Assembly: GCA_030295235.1 (NCBI GenBank)
Contig: AP026172.1
Location: 124,001-188,000, forward strand
DNA length: 64,000 nucleotides
Origin: Fistulifera solaris
Lineage: Eukaryota > Bacillariophyta > Bacillariophyceae > Naviculales > Stauroneidaceae
Direction: 5' to 3'
Shown here one piece after another: positions 45,367 to 55,834 of this stretch (the stretch's first letter is position 1; each line of letters begins with the position of its first letter). The translations under genes were made by a program, and so were the position numbers. Under the pieces are notes generated by a model that worked only from the letters and a program-made list of their open reading frames with translations, searched no databases and was not told the DNA's origin.

Positions 45367-46668
45367 TCATTCCTTCGTCCGCTCGTTCTTATCGTCCTTG
45401 TGAAGAGTCAACTCGCCCATCTTTTGAATCGTCTCCAACAGAGTCGTTTTACCGCGGTCTCCTTTCTTCTCTGTCCCGGAACTTTCCTTCAATGGCACCA
45501 ATGGCGGGAATTCATCCGTTTTCTTTTTGCGAGACTTGCCACCCTTCCTACCCCGATACTGAGTTCGTCGGAAACGGGGATCTGGTGTAGACTCGTGAAC
45601 CGATGGTGCTACCGGAGTCTCCTCTAGTGGCTTCAACACAACGTCCTGAGGTTCGTTGCTGTCGCTCGCAGCAGAAGGAGCTCCCGACGGAGTCACGGGC
45701 GTAGGCGCATAAGCCCACGCATACACGGGTGTTGCGGTCGACGTAGGATACGGCACGGCCACCATTCCCTTTGCGCCGTCTCCAAAACGCTTGGCGGATA
45801 GGCGGTCGCATAGTAAACTTGTTCCCCCCTGTGGATACGCAATGGGCTGATACATCATCGTAGCCGGTGTGGGCGACGCTCCCATCCATTCACAGACCAA
45901 AGGGCCGCCGCCGCCGCGTTTGAAATTCCGTTTCGCGAGCATGTCCATGGACGCACGGGCCTCACTTTCCGTAAAAAAGCTCAATTTCCAAGTGAGTGGC
46001 ATGATCTTTTCCAGCGTTACGGGTACGATAGGAGTGAATCCTTCCGGAATGGTGCGATTCTCAAACGCCAACCACTTTTTCAAGAGCTTATCACCAATGG
46101 CATCGGGGACACCTTGGACCGTGATCCATACCTTGTGATCTTCCTCTTCGTCCGCGGAAGGATTGAGTGTACTCGCAAAGGACGTCGGAGAGACGGTTGC
46201 CAACGTCCGGGTCGACGCATCTTCGCCTGCCATCGTTTTCACGACCAGTTCCTGCGGCGGATACCCCACGAACCGTTGCGGAGTGTGCGGCGGAACGACT
46301 CCATACTGTACACGATAGTGCGGATGCACCAAATACATCCCCTCGACAAATACGGTGTGACTGTTCATGGCAACGGCCCGTCGCAACAGATTCGGATCCG
46401 CCGGAGGCAAGGTATATGGATCCGTATGATACATCACCGCCGGTCCCAAAAAGGTCTGCGCCACAATCTTCTTGATCATGGGAAACGACGCAATGACTTC
46501 GATGGGAACGGCTCCGTTGTTTTGATACAGCAGAGTGCGCAAGTAGTCATCACGACCTAAATTTTGCGGAGAAAAGTAAAAGTCAATCTGCTGTTGGAGT
46601 TGTTGTAACAAGAAATCGTCGGGAAAGCTCATTGTGGTAGGCGGAGAAGGACCGTGGTGCGTTTGCAT
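45367..46668 (-). CDS. La-motif (LARP-type) RNA-binding protein
   Basis: The product is 433 residues with no introns, converging on the MFS gene. The La motif is at residues about 17-90: LQQQIDFYFSPQNLGRDDYL, RTLLYQNNGAVPIEVIASFP, MIKKI. The segment SPQNLGRDDYLR is diagnostic. A second folded part (about 180-280: DHKVWITVQGVPDAIGDKLL, LTWKLSFFTESEARASMDML) looks like a divergent RRM. The C-terminus is low in complexity, with Pro/Thr-rich and Lys-rich stretches (RGRKGGKSRKKKTDEFPPL). LARPs bind 5' or 3' mRNA ends and control stability or translation. The start could be Met-13 (MSFPDDF). Confidence 0.82.
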   Translation of the reverse strand: MQTHHGPSPPTTMSFPDDFLLQQLQQQIDFYFSPQNLGRDDYLRTLLYQNNGAVPIEVIASFPMIKKIVAQTFLGPAVMYHTDPYTLPPADPNLLRRAVAMNSHTVFVEGMYLVHPHYRVQYGVVPPHTPQRFVGYPPQELVVKTMAGEDASTRTLATVSPTSFASTLNPSADEEEDHKVWITVQGVPDAIGDKLLKKWLAFENRTIPEGFTPIVPVTLEKIMPLTWKLSFFTESEARASMDMLAKRNFKRGGGGPLVCEWMGASPTPATMMYQPIAYPQGGTSLLCDRLSAKRFGDGAKGMVAVPYPTSTATPVYAWAYAPTPVTPSGAPSAASDSNEPQDVVLKPLEETPVAPSVHESTPDPRFRRTQYRGRKGGKSRKKKTDEFPPLVPLKESSGTEKKGDRGKTTLLETIQKMGELTLHKDDKNERTKE

Positions 46669-47557
46669 CTTTTGTGAATTATTTTCTAGTGTATTTTTTT
46701 AATGTTTATGAATATGTATCTGTAGAAATGCGAGAAAAAGAGGAAGTTCTTTGAGACGTGTGCTGTAAAGGTAAAAAAATACAAATCACAATGACATTGA
46801 CAAAAAGCGACCGGCAACAATCTCTCACATCTGTAGAAGCACTTACTGTTTTGCAAGGATTTTGAAAGAAAGTTGAAGCGAAAACGAGTTTTACAGCAGC
46901 AATGGGGTTCGTTGCAGATGCTATCTAGATGAACACAAGACGATCAATCGTGTCCAATCGTGACAATGCGAACACGAGCACTTGCAAGAAAGCGTTCCGA
47001 CAATGTTTTATATGAAGAAGAGAGAGATCAGTAAGCAGACCGAAACTATGAAATGAATGAAGGTGTTTCCAAGGAAGGGATGATACGACTGCTTGAGACT
47101 GAAACGAATGAGAAACAAGTGATCGATCTCAACCATCAATGAGAGGAAAAAGATGACAATGGGAATGACGTCGTGAACCGCGCGCTTTCCGTGTTGCGCT
47201 TTTCTGTACCTATCCAAACTCGTCCGCAAGAGTGTATTGTCGAGAATCAAGTACAAGCCACGGGAACGACAAGGAACCGAAAACGAAAGGGATGGCTTGC
47301 GCGCAGATACTTAGGCCAACGGAGAGCCTCGTGACATCAACAGCTGAGCTTCTACGGGCGCCAAGAGCGCCCGCCAGCACTTCAACTGGGAATGAATGAA
47401 TCCGAGATCGTGATTGAAAATGAAACAATGGTAACCAAGCTTGAACGTTCAGCTATGGTTAAGGACAGGATCACCCTCGACACTTGACACCATCGCTACA
47501 ATTGAAAAGTTATTTGGTAGGTTTGTTCTGTTTTTAACTATAAAATTTTAACGCTCT
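46669..47557. other. Intergenic region
   Basis: It lies between the La-motif protein and OXA1. Short minus-strand frames (47008-47256, 47210-47428) show no family features. I see nothing that can be named. Confidence 0.5.
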
Positions 47558-49042
47558 CTAACTCTTCCGCTTGACCTTGCGTTGGGGTACCGTCACTTTT
47601 GTTTTCGTACCTCGGGGTATTGAAGGAATGATTTTTGTTTCCGTCGGAAATTCTCCGCGATTGGCTTTTTCCATGACTTGGGGAGAGATGCTGGGCATGT
47701 ATTCACGGTCGAGCGTCGATGATTGCAATTTCATTTGGTGTTCCAGTTCTTGTTGCTGCAAAAGAAACTGCTCTTGCAATTGCCAAATGGGTGCCGATAT
47801 ACCATGAATAAAAGGACCGGCTGGCATTGGCATATTCATAGTCGGTGTACGTGGAATTTCATTGCCGAAGCGAAGATCCAAAGGCACGATTTTCCGCTTA
47901 CTGTTCTCCGTTCTCGCTACTCGAATGGATGTGGGTCGATAATTTCCAGCAAACGAAACTTCAAAATCACGAGCTAAAATACCGTGCTTGCCCAAAACAG
48001 GACCATCTCCCCGTAATTTTCGAGCTTCTTGTTCCAACTGTTTCAATTGAATGAATTTTTGTGCATACACGGCTTCGGGTGGTGGTGCCAATAGACTGGG
48101 TAGACCCACCAGTTGTCGAAAGGATTCGGTCCGTAGTGCCGCACTTTGGACCGCCGTATAAATAAAACTCGTTACCAAATAAATTTGTATGCCGGCAGGT
48201 AATTGAGAAGAAAAACAGGGCATGAACACTGCAAAAGATTGAAAAATATCTTTCAGCAAGGCAGCCGTGTCGGATTTGCTCGCCGCTTCTCCCGACAAGG
48301 TCCGCTTCCCCACCGCTACTTCGACATTCGCATACAAACACAAGCCCGCCAACACGGGCAATCCAAACCACGGATCTGGTTCGGTCAAATCCGGAATCCA
48401 CGCAATTGGAGCATCGACCAATTCCTGTGCGAGCGCCGGATCACGGCCATTGACGATTTTGCGTAAATCCGTCGACACATACCAAAAGATCGGTACTTGC
48501 AGCAGCGGACTTAGAAAAATAGCAAAGGGATGGATGTTGTGCAGTTTATAAATGCCACTGAGAGTGGATAAATTGGTCCGCATCAACGCGTATCGCTCCA
48601 ACACTGTCCCGCCCTGCTTGTCGCGTAATTTTTTTAGGTCATTTTGAAACAAGGTAAGTAGAAACTGCACCTCGGGGACCACTTTAGCAAATCGAGATGA
48701 TGTCTTTGCTCCGTAAATAACGACAGGGATGAGTGCGGTCCGCACGAGAACACTCATTACGGCAAAACAGGCCCAGTAAGGAACGTCTCCCGCATGCAAA
48801 AACTGCAACATGTAACCACTGCCGCCCCACACTGACACATTTTGTAACGCTTCGGGAACCCAAGAAGAGGTCGACATGTGTCGTGCTGGTTTATCTTGTA
48901 GTAAAGGCGAGTTCCAGAGCGGGGAAGAGGACAAGACGCTGACGTGTTGTGGGACGATCGCCCATTGCGCCGATCCGATGCGCCGTGCGGCAAAGCAAAT
49001 CATCGATTGTTGCGCTTTCGACGCAGCAGAGAGACGTATCAT
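47558..49042 (-). CDS. OXA1/COX18-type mitochondrial membrane insertase
   Basis: The product is 494 residues with no introns. The first 60 residues lack acidic amino acids and are rich in Ser, Ala, Arg and Gln, a mitochondrial presequence. The YidC/Oxa1 core has GDVPYWACFAVMSVLVRTAL followed by IPVVIYGAKTSSR, then IHPFAIFLSPLLQVPIFWYV, DPWFGLPVLAGLCLYANVEV and PAGIQIYLVTSFIYTAVQ, giving about five membrane segments. The enzyme inserts mitochondrially made and imported proteins into the inner membrane. The C-terminal 150 residues are basic and Gln-rich, as in OXA1 tails that touch the ribosome, ending KVTVPQRKVKRKS. Confidence 0.85.
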   Translation of the reverse strand: MIRLSAASKAQQSMICFAARRIGSAQWAIVPQHVSVLSSSPLWNSPLLQDKPARHMSTSSWVPEALQNVSVWGGSGYMLQFLHAGDVPYWACFAVMSVLVRTALIPVVIYGAKTSSRFAKVVPEVQFLLTLFQNDLKKLRDKQGGTVLERYALMRTNLSTLSGIYKLHNIHPFAIFLSPLLQVPIFWYVSTDLRKIVNGRDPALAQELVDAPIAWIPDLTEPDPWFGLPVLAGLCLYANVEVAVGKRTLSGEAASKSDTAALLKDIFQSFAVFMPCFSSQLPAGIQIYLVTSFIYTAVQSAALRTESFRQLVGLPSLLAPPPEAVYAQKFIQLKQLEQEARKLRGDGPVLGKHGILARDFEVSFAGNYRPTSIRVARTENSKRKIVPLDLRFGNEIPRTPTMNMPMPAGPFIHGISAPIWQLQEQFLLQQQELEHQMKLQSSTLDREYMPSISPQVMEKANRGEFPTETKIIPSIPRGTKTKVTVPQRKVKRKS

Positions 49043-49243
49043 GACACTATAACGGGGTTTCTCCTTTGCATTCGTCGGTAAAACAACTGTAATAGGTGCG
49101 AATAAATGTGATGGGATATGATGTTTCCAGTAAGTATGATAAATGATAAAGCAAAGGACGGCTAGTTTTTTGTGATCATTGCGGAGTGGTGTGTTCGAAA
49201 ATTAATTTCGTCGGTCAAGACAATGTCGCAGCCAGTATTACAG
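49043..49243. other. OXA1 leader / intergenic
   Basis: This short stretch separates the OXA1 start from the left end of the TIR element. Nothing can be named. Confidence 0.4.
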
Positions 49244-50390
49244 GTACTACCTCCGGGGGGCGATAATTGGCCCAAACCCCTTACACGATTCCCCCGTGTA
49301 AATCATTTCCTACTGACTTTCTACGTGAATCCACGTAGAGGAACAAGGACACACGGAAACTCAACGAACTCGATCGACCATGACACAATCAACTGAAGGA
49401 TGCATAAAATTAAGACGGAGCAACAACAAAGGATTATAACAATTGTCAATTGAAGCAAAGGGATACTGGAGGCGTTCCTTGAGGGTTGTTTGGAAGTATT
49501 TTGCGAAAAGAACAGAGCGAACGCTGGTGTTTATCGGTGAACGACGGTGAGCAATGACGATCGCGAGGGCAAGAGAGTTTGCTTCGCGAGACGCCTTCTC
49601 TGCCTTTTCCAACAGCCTTCCGAGGGCTCAAATAGTAACAATGCAGCAATCAGCAGCGTGAACAGGTTTTGGGGATATTAAGGAGTGTTTATTGCCGCAA
49701 AACTCTATTCGAAAAACGATGACGACGGCACAACCAATGACGATGGACTTTTAATGCTTCGCCACAAAAAAGGCCCCAGTCTCGGCAAGTTGAACTATCA
49801 GATGCTTTATTGTGGAAGAAATCGCTCTTATTGGGGGTATTTAAGTTGAAATTGCTAGGCTTTTCAAACACCAAAACAATCAACGTTCGCCCTCCAAAGA
49901 ATTGCATTGCTGACGAAAGGTTTCCATAGAGGCTTACATAGGTCCGTGTAATTGCAAGGAGAGAAGCGAAAATCAATAGGAGGGGTGTCTATAGGCGGAG
50001 CCGACTTTTTGATGAGGAATTTTGTCACGACAGGATATATTGCTTGCATGGAGGACAGCAACAAACACCTGCATCCGGCGTCGTCGTTGTCGTCCGTGTT
50101 GTGCTTCATCTTTCGGTCAAAACGAGAGAGAAAGACCGCGCCAGTGGACAAAACCGGGCACAAGAACTATAAAAAGGTTTTAAGGTCATGTTTACTTGCA
50201 TTTATTCATATTGAGTGGTTTGTATTGCCATGAAAATCACCATGGTGATGCCTCCATCGGTGTGTTAACACGTTGGTGACGGAGGGAAATTTTTGCCCCC
50301 TACGTAATATCACGTAGAATTTCAGTGCAAAAAAATTACACGAATTACACGAGCCACCGTGGGCCCATTATCGCCCCCCGGAGGTAGTAC
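49244..50390. mobile_element. Non-autonomous DNA transposon with about 95-bp terminal inverted repeats
   Basis: The left end (49244-49338) and the reverse complement of the right end (50299-50390) match along their whole length. The outer part GTACTACCTCCGGGGGGCGA is identical, then GGCCCA, CGTGTAA, and an inner CTACGTGAATCCACGTAG / CTACGTGATATTACGTAG. The inner part of each arm is itself a palindrome. The interior (about 960 bases) has only short frames on the minus strand, and I recognise no transposase, so it is probably a MITE or decayed element. I find no clear target-site duplication. The class cannot be named from the ends alone. Confidence 0.65.
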
Positions 50391-50418
50391 TATAGTCCGA
50401 AGTGCAGCCTCAATTTAA

Positions 50419-50442
50419 CCATGACTGGACTTTAGTCATGGG
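50419..50442. repeat. Recurrent palindrome copy 6
   Basis: CCATGACTGGACTTTAGTCA followed by TGGG, giving longer arms (CCATGACT / AGTCATGG). Confidence 0.55.
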
Positions 50443-50651
50443 CAAGGATTGTATCCGAAGTAGGGTTTCGAGTGCTTTCTCAGCTGTGCATCCAAACCAG
50501 CATTGCAATGGGATACTTTTACAAGAAGTGAAAGGTAGAAATTATTAATTACCAGGTACCGGTACCTTTGGGAATAAGTATCTACTATCACATCGTGCAC
50601 TGCTGCTATTGAAAGATTTTACTATGGTAAGAAGTGTTGTCTGTTTTTCAC

Positions 50652-50673
50652 CATGACTGGATTTCAGTCATGA
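50652..50673. repeat. Recurrent palindrome copy 7
   Basis: CATGACTGGATTTCAGTCAT followed by GA; perfect CATGACTG / CAGTCATG arms, the best copy. Confidence 0.6.
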
Positions 50674-50845
50674 GTACGGATCTGTTCCGCAGACACGCGC
50701 GCAACCGCGACGACCAGCAACCCAAAGGAGTATACTCCTTTGTGAGAAGCAACCAGCAGCAAAATCAATTAACCAAACTCATTTCTTTCTACATTCATGT
50801 GGGAGGAAACATAAATCAAACCAAAGTATTTTCACACAAATAAGA

Positions 50846-52172
50846 ATGACATCAGATTCATCTCTGGAATATTTGCGCCCCGAAGTCGCGGCTTTAAAGC
50901 GCAAAGTCGATGCCTTTGTCGAAAACGAATGCATCCCCGCCGAACAGGAGTTGGAAGCATTTATGGCAAATCGACACGGCCCTGATCGCTGGACGGCGAT
51001 TCCTCCCTGTTTGGAACGTTTAAAAAAAACGAGCGAAGCAATTGGGATTGTGGAATTTGTTTGTTCCGCAGCATCTGATCGAAAAATTGCCCGATCCTTC
51101 GTTAGGACCTTCCGTCCCCTTGACCTATCGTGAATATGGGATTGTGTGTGAATCACTCGGACGTTGTCCGGATCTAGCGCCTCAAGCGTGCAATTCGAGT
51201 GCACCAGATACGGGAAATATGGAAGTTTTGTTGGAATTTGGTACCCCACAGCAAAAGCAGAAATATTTGTTGCCGATGTTGCGCGGCGAAATACGATCGT
51301 GTTTTTTAATGACCGAACCAGCCGTGGCCAGTAGTGATCCTACTAATTTAGAGACGACATTGGAGAAATGCATCAACCAGATTACGGGACAGATCGAATA
51401 CACACTGCGAGGGCGTAAATGGTGGAGTACGGGGGCCATGGATCCACGCTGTCGTTTGGCGCTCGTGGTGGCTCGAATGCAAAATTCTAGTTCAAACGCG
51501 ACGAGTAGACATGGCGCGCATACCATTGTAGCAGTTCCTATGCCTCATCCGCAAGTGAAATTGGAGCGAGCACTGACGGTCATGGGATACGATGATGCTC
51601 CGTTCGGACATGCTCAAGTTCTATTAGACAATGTCAAACTTACTCCTGAGGACTTAATTTTGGGAGAAGGAAGTGGCTTTCGTGTTTCACAAGCGAGACT
51701 TGGACCTGGGCGTATTCATCATTGCATGCGTGCGATTGGTATGGCCACGCGGTGCTACGAATCTATGATCCGGCGTTCCATGGAACGAACTACGTTTGGC
51801 AAACCGCTGTGGCAACATGGCGGTTGTCAAGAACAAATTGCGGACTCGGTGGCCGACTTGCATGCCGCCCGTCTTCTCACACTGTCGGTGGCGGCCGCCA
51901 TGGACTCGGTAGGAGCGCAGAAAGCGCGCGACCGCATAGCGGTCATCAAAGTCGCGGTGCCAGAATTATGTTATCGGGTGATCGATCGTGCTGTACAAGT
52001 TCATGGGGGAGCGGGATTATCACAAGATTTCATATTGGCGAAAGCTTTAGCAGGATTGCGCTCGTTGCGCATCGCCGATGGTCCCGATAGTGTTCATCGT
52101 CGAACCATTGCCCTTTTGGAAATCAAAAAGGAAATGAACAAAAGAAAATCACAACAGAAGAGTCATTTGTAG
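50846..52172 (+). CDS. Acyl-CoA dehydrogenase (ACAD10/11-like), possible peroxisomal SHL end
   Basis: The corrected product is about 441 residues. Family marks are GLWNLFVPQHL, the substrate/FAD segment CFLMTEPAVASSDPTN, WWSTGAMDPRCRLALVV, GPGRIHHCMRAIGMATRCYE, then FGKPLWQHGG and AVQVHGGAGLSQDFILA. This set is typical of ACAD10/11-type enzymes. They oxidise medium or long acyl-CoA or branched substrates with FAD. The raw frame stops early (51133) because the A8 run 51022-51029 should be seven, giving LKKRAKQLGLWNLF. The C-terminus is KSHL; SHL is a known variant of the PTS1 signal, so peroxisomal import is possible. No N-terminal targeting peptide is visible, which agrees. Confidence 0.86.
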
Positions 52173-52783
52173 CTGTTGTTTGTTAGCATGTTTTTACACC
52201 CGATCAGAATGAGACTATGATTGAAGCGGCGAAAGATATGATCTTATCCTATCGCATGAGCATCAACAATTTTATGGTGTACTATACGATGTTGGAGCTA
52301 GATCTTCATCGAGGAAAGTAGAATGGATCAATTGCAATCATTTGGGATTTCATTTGGACAAAATCGCTCGAATACAGCATCAATAACGCCAAATAGTATG
52401 ACTATCATCCCATTGATCTTATGGAATCGGTTGCTTTCTTTTCAATAGATGTTACGTGAAGAGAGATTCATCTCTCAACTACAAAAGGATAATAAATTGG
52501 ATCCGGGATTGGCTTCAAACGTGACTCGTCGTCAATGAAGTCACTCAACACTACATTTGACTTGATAGTAAAACTTTTAGTGATTATTCCTTTCGTTGCG
52601 TCAGTTTTCATTTTTTATCGACAAAATGATGATCATGTGTTGTACTGAACATTCTTCTTCTGTGCCCAATAGTTCCTAGGACTTAGAATTCGAATCCAAA
52701 AAGCAATACAGACACAGGGTTATCGAAGCTTCATCAAACGAAAAGCAAGAGAAAGGTGAAAAGGAGGTGGCGATTTGAGTGGG
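52173..52783. other. Intergenic region
   Basis: AT-rich DNA between the acyl-CoA dehydrogenase and the MJ1316-GGQ gene. No open frame with features. Confidence 0.5.
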
Positions 52784-54356
52784 ATGTGGCGAGGTGTTTT
52801 CTCCATAATGTGGATGTTGTCACGTGCTTCAAAGGGACGTTCATTTCGAGGAGCTTTAAATATTGTTAGTACATCAAAGTCATGTACATGGATCCAGTCC
52901 TCTGCTTTATTATCAACCCATTTCAACTTTCGATGCATCGAATCATCAATACGCCGACCGTTGCCGCGCTGCTTCGTCGCGTCGAATGAGGATTCTGTAG
53001 AAACCTCGGTCGGTCACATGGCCAATTTGTACCAAGAATGGAGTCTCGAACAAGACCGGATGCTTTGGGAGTATCGCAACGAGCCCGTGAGTACCATTGC
53101 TGCTCGTCTGGGTAGAGGTCTTCGTGGTGTCGAAACGAGATTAGCCAAACTCAAAGATCCTTCTAGCAATGCGTACATGCGCTTGTTCAGTGATGATCTG
53201 GCGCTGTCGAATGAGAAAAACAATGGAAAGAAACCCAAATTTGTACCGGCGTCGGAAGTTTTACGTAGAATACGATGGGACGCGAGTTTGCCCAGCCAGG
53301 ACTTTTCCATACTCTATTACGATCGTGTCGAAGACGAAGTATTGGAAGCACCATTCGATGCCCCCAATACAAGTATTAAAGGAAAAGCAACGAACATAAT
53401 AGATGCCCTTCCGGAACACAGGATTAAAGGTATTAAATTCAAAGAGCAGATCGTATGGGATAGAGATCGCCGGTTAGATTTGGTGTTTTCGGCTCCAGGA
53501 ATTGCTCGCGTCATGGAGAGCTACGACGCTTGGAAGCAGGCACGTGACGCCGAGGAGGAAACGAATCGCAAACGACAAGCGGAAGTATCGTATCGACTAC
53601 AAAGTGCATTGGGTACAGAGCGGTTTACTGAGTTGAAAGAACTTTCGCGCGAAATTCAGACGACTGCTCAAAGAGAAGACAACATGCTGCTCATGCTGGA
53701 AGTTGAAAAATACGTGCAGGTAGCACTAACACTGTTTCGGCAGGCTCGGGAGAACCCTTCCAGTAGTCTAGCGCCGTCTTTGATTGCCATAAACGATTAT
53801 GAAGCACTGGATCAGCTTTCTGAAATTGTGGCGCTTTTACCTGATCCCCACTTGAAACCCGTCATTCTGACAGAAGTATTGCGAGCAATGAAGAAAGTAG
53901 AAGGCAAACCTGTGGAAAGTCAACCGAAGGATTTACCCGAAATCGATGAAGCCGATGTAGTTGAGACGTTTGTACGGGGATCAGGGCCTGGTGGGCAAAA
54001 GGTTAGTAATGATCGGCGTGTTACGTTTACATATCATTCTCGACCCACTCATTCCTCTCTGAATGCGCTATTGAAAGGTCAATAAAACCAGCAATCGCGT
54101 CTCCCTACTACATGTACCAACTGGACTGCGCGTAGAATGCCAAGACACGCGTTCATTGCAACAAAACCGGAAGATTGCTCGGAAGCGCTTGCGTTTAAAA
54201 CTAGACGAGTACTTGAATGGCAGTCAGAGCCGTACTAGCTTGGCCGCTCAAAAAGCTGCCGCCAAAAAGTTGAAATCCAAGGCAAGGAGTCGCTCGAGAC
54301 AAAAACAGAAACGTGAAGCAAACAACGATCCATCATCGGAGACAGTCGAAGATTGA
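52784..54356 (+). CDS. Fusion of an MJ1316 (RNA cyclic-end recognition) domain and a GGQ release-factor domain
   Basis: The product is about 498 residues from the ATG at 52784. The N-terminus is a basic, Arg/Ser-rich organelle presequence. A SANT-like segment follows (EWSLEQDRMLWEYRNE, IAARLGRGLRGVETRLAKL; about 85-130). Next is an MJ1316/DUF504-type domain (SEVLRRIRWDASLPSQDFSI, YYDRVEDEVLEAPFD, LPEHRIKGIKF, IVWDRDRRLDLVF; about 150-245). Then comes a helical middle, then a class I release-factor catalytic domain: GSGPGGQKVNKTSNRVSLLH, TGLRVECQDTRSL, NRKIARKRLRLKL. The GGQ motif hydrolyses peptidyl-tRNA. An intron at 54002-54077 joins GGQK to VNKTSN; without it the frame ends within the domain. 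It is probably a mitochondrial or plastid ribosome-rescue factor. Confidence 0.8.
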
Positions 54357-54644
54357 GAACATCGTTTTTGAAGTTGGTGCGACATCTGAGTAGGGACAAT
54401 TAGCAGCATAGAGGCGTTTCTCCATTTCGTGTTCTTTTCTCATTCCTCCTTCGAACTATCCACTTTTATGTACGATCACACGTGGAACTTGAGTGGAACG
54501 GCATAGTGAAGATACAAGATACACCCATCGAAGTTGCACGATACTGGTAGCGATAGATCTTTGGCTCTCCCATTTTTTCGCAATTTCTTCAACAAGAGAG
54601 ATTCGCTCAACTTGCAACAATACCTGCCATTGTCTCTTACAATT

Positions 54645-55232
54645 ATGTCCATCAAGAGAGACACCCTATTCGTTTGGGACGGAATCTTGGAGGTCAGAGA
54701 CGACGACAATGGCTGGTTTGATTGTGTTTGGTATGGAACGGTGACAGTGAACGAGAATGCTCCGGATCCCACACAAGTAGAAGCTCCCATTCGCAATGCC
54801 TTTAAATCACTTTGTGATTCGGAGTTGCAGTTTCGTGTCAATGGAAAAGCGAAACCAGTGGACGGAGTGCAAGACAGCAACCGCTTCAAGTCCTACGCAA
54901 TAGAGTTCACGGAAGGCGATGGTTGGGACTATGCGGGAAAGAAACACAAGGATACAGTCCACACTGTCCTTTCTGCACTGCAATGGCAAGGAAATCCCGA
55001 CAAACGTCTCAGCCTTTGCTTTGGCTGTGGCTCGAATGCAAACGGAAGTTTTATTTCCACGGGTTGGATGAGACCGGGTAACCGTATCACGTTGGCTCGT
55101 CGCTACGTGAACGATGAGCGAAATGATTTGAAATGTGAATCACTGCGTGAAAAAGTGCTCGAGCAGATTTATGATGAAAATAAAGATGAAATTGTTTTTC
55201 CTCCGTGGATGTGCGAGCTTTTCAATGCTTGA
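54645..55232 (+). CDS. Hypothetical protein, conserved-looking
   Basis: The product is 195 residues from the ATG at 54645 (an in-frame ATG at 54534 would add 37 less-structured residues). It is a soluble alpha/beta protein without signal or membrane segments. Visible patches are DTLFVWDGILEVRDDDNGWF, DCVWYGTVTV, KSYAIEFTEGDGWDY, LSLCFGCGSNANGSFISTGW and RPGNRITLARRYV. Charged residues are evenly spread, as expected for a globular cytosolic protein. I do not recognise the family. It lies about 290 bases after the release-factor fusion on the same strand. Confidence 0.6.
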   Translation: MSIKRDTLFVWDGILEVRDDDNGWFDCVWYGTVTVNENAPDPTQVEAPIRNAFKSLCDSELQFRVNGKAKPVDGVQDSNRFKSYAIEFTEGDGWDYAGKKHKDTVHTVLSALQWQGNPDKRLSLCFGCGSNANGSFISTGWMRPGNRITLARRYVNDERNDLKCESLREKVLEQIYDENKDEIVFPPWMCELFNA

Positions 55233-55834
55233 GCTTTGCTGGTCATTGCATGAAATATGTGGTATTACATATGTTACGCAGTAAATATAAGGATTCTTAG
55301 TTTGAGGAGGAATAGGTTTAGTTGAATGATAAAGCTTATCGCAGCCAGAAATTTAGACCTATTTGCAGTTCAATCCACAAACGCACGTCTTTGGTTTTGT
55401 CTTCTTTGTAAGCTCTATGGCGTCTCTCATTCTTCAATCAAGTCGTTCTGCACCTTGTTGCTTGTTGCAGTTTCGTGTCGGCAGAATTTCGTTCCCGGTG
55501 TTTCGCACATTCAGTACACACCACGTCCTATTACAAGTACATCCGTCTGCGACGACAATCAATCCCAGATCGTCTGATCGACGTCAGTCACTGCTCAGCC
55601 GTGCGCCCACAGCCCTCTCTTTTTTTTTCGCGTCCCCGACAGATCTTTTTCACGCAGGTTAAGCGGCCCAACAAAAGGTACTTGTACTTGTAAACGAAAG
55701 CAATCAAACATCCTAAGAACTCATTTGCTCTTTCGACTGCGGGTTTGTGAGTGTCATCGATCGCCCTTTCATATAGAAAAAGGGACTCATAAAAAGTTAT
55801 CACCATTACTCACAACATCAACAACAACAACCTC
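55233..55834. other. Intergenic region
   Basis: This is the leader of the LeuCD gene. A pyrimidine-rich stretch with CTCTCTTTTTTTTTCGCG lies at 55613-55630. Short frames show no family pattern. Confidence 0.5.

Larger units (their letters stand above)
50391..50845. other. Intergenic region with two palindrome copies
   Basis: Two good copies of the recurrent palindrome (50419-50442 and 50652-50673) lie 210 bases apart, with ACCAGGTACCGGTACC between them (50550). The rest is leader of the acyl-CoA dehydrogenase. Confidence 0.5.
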
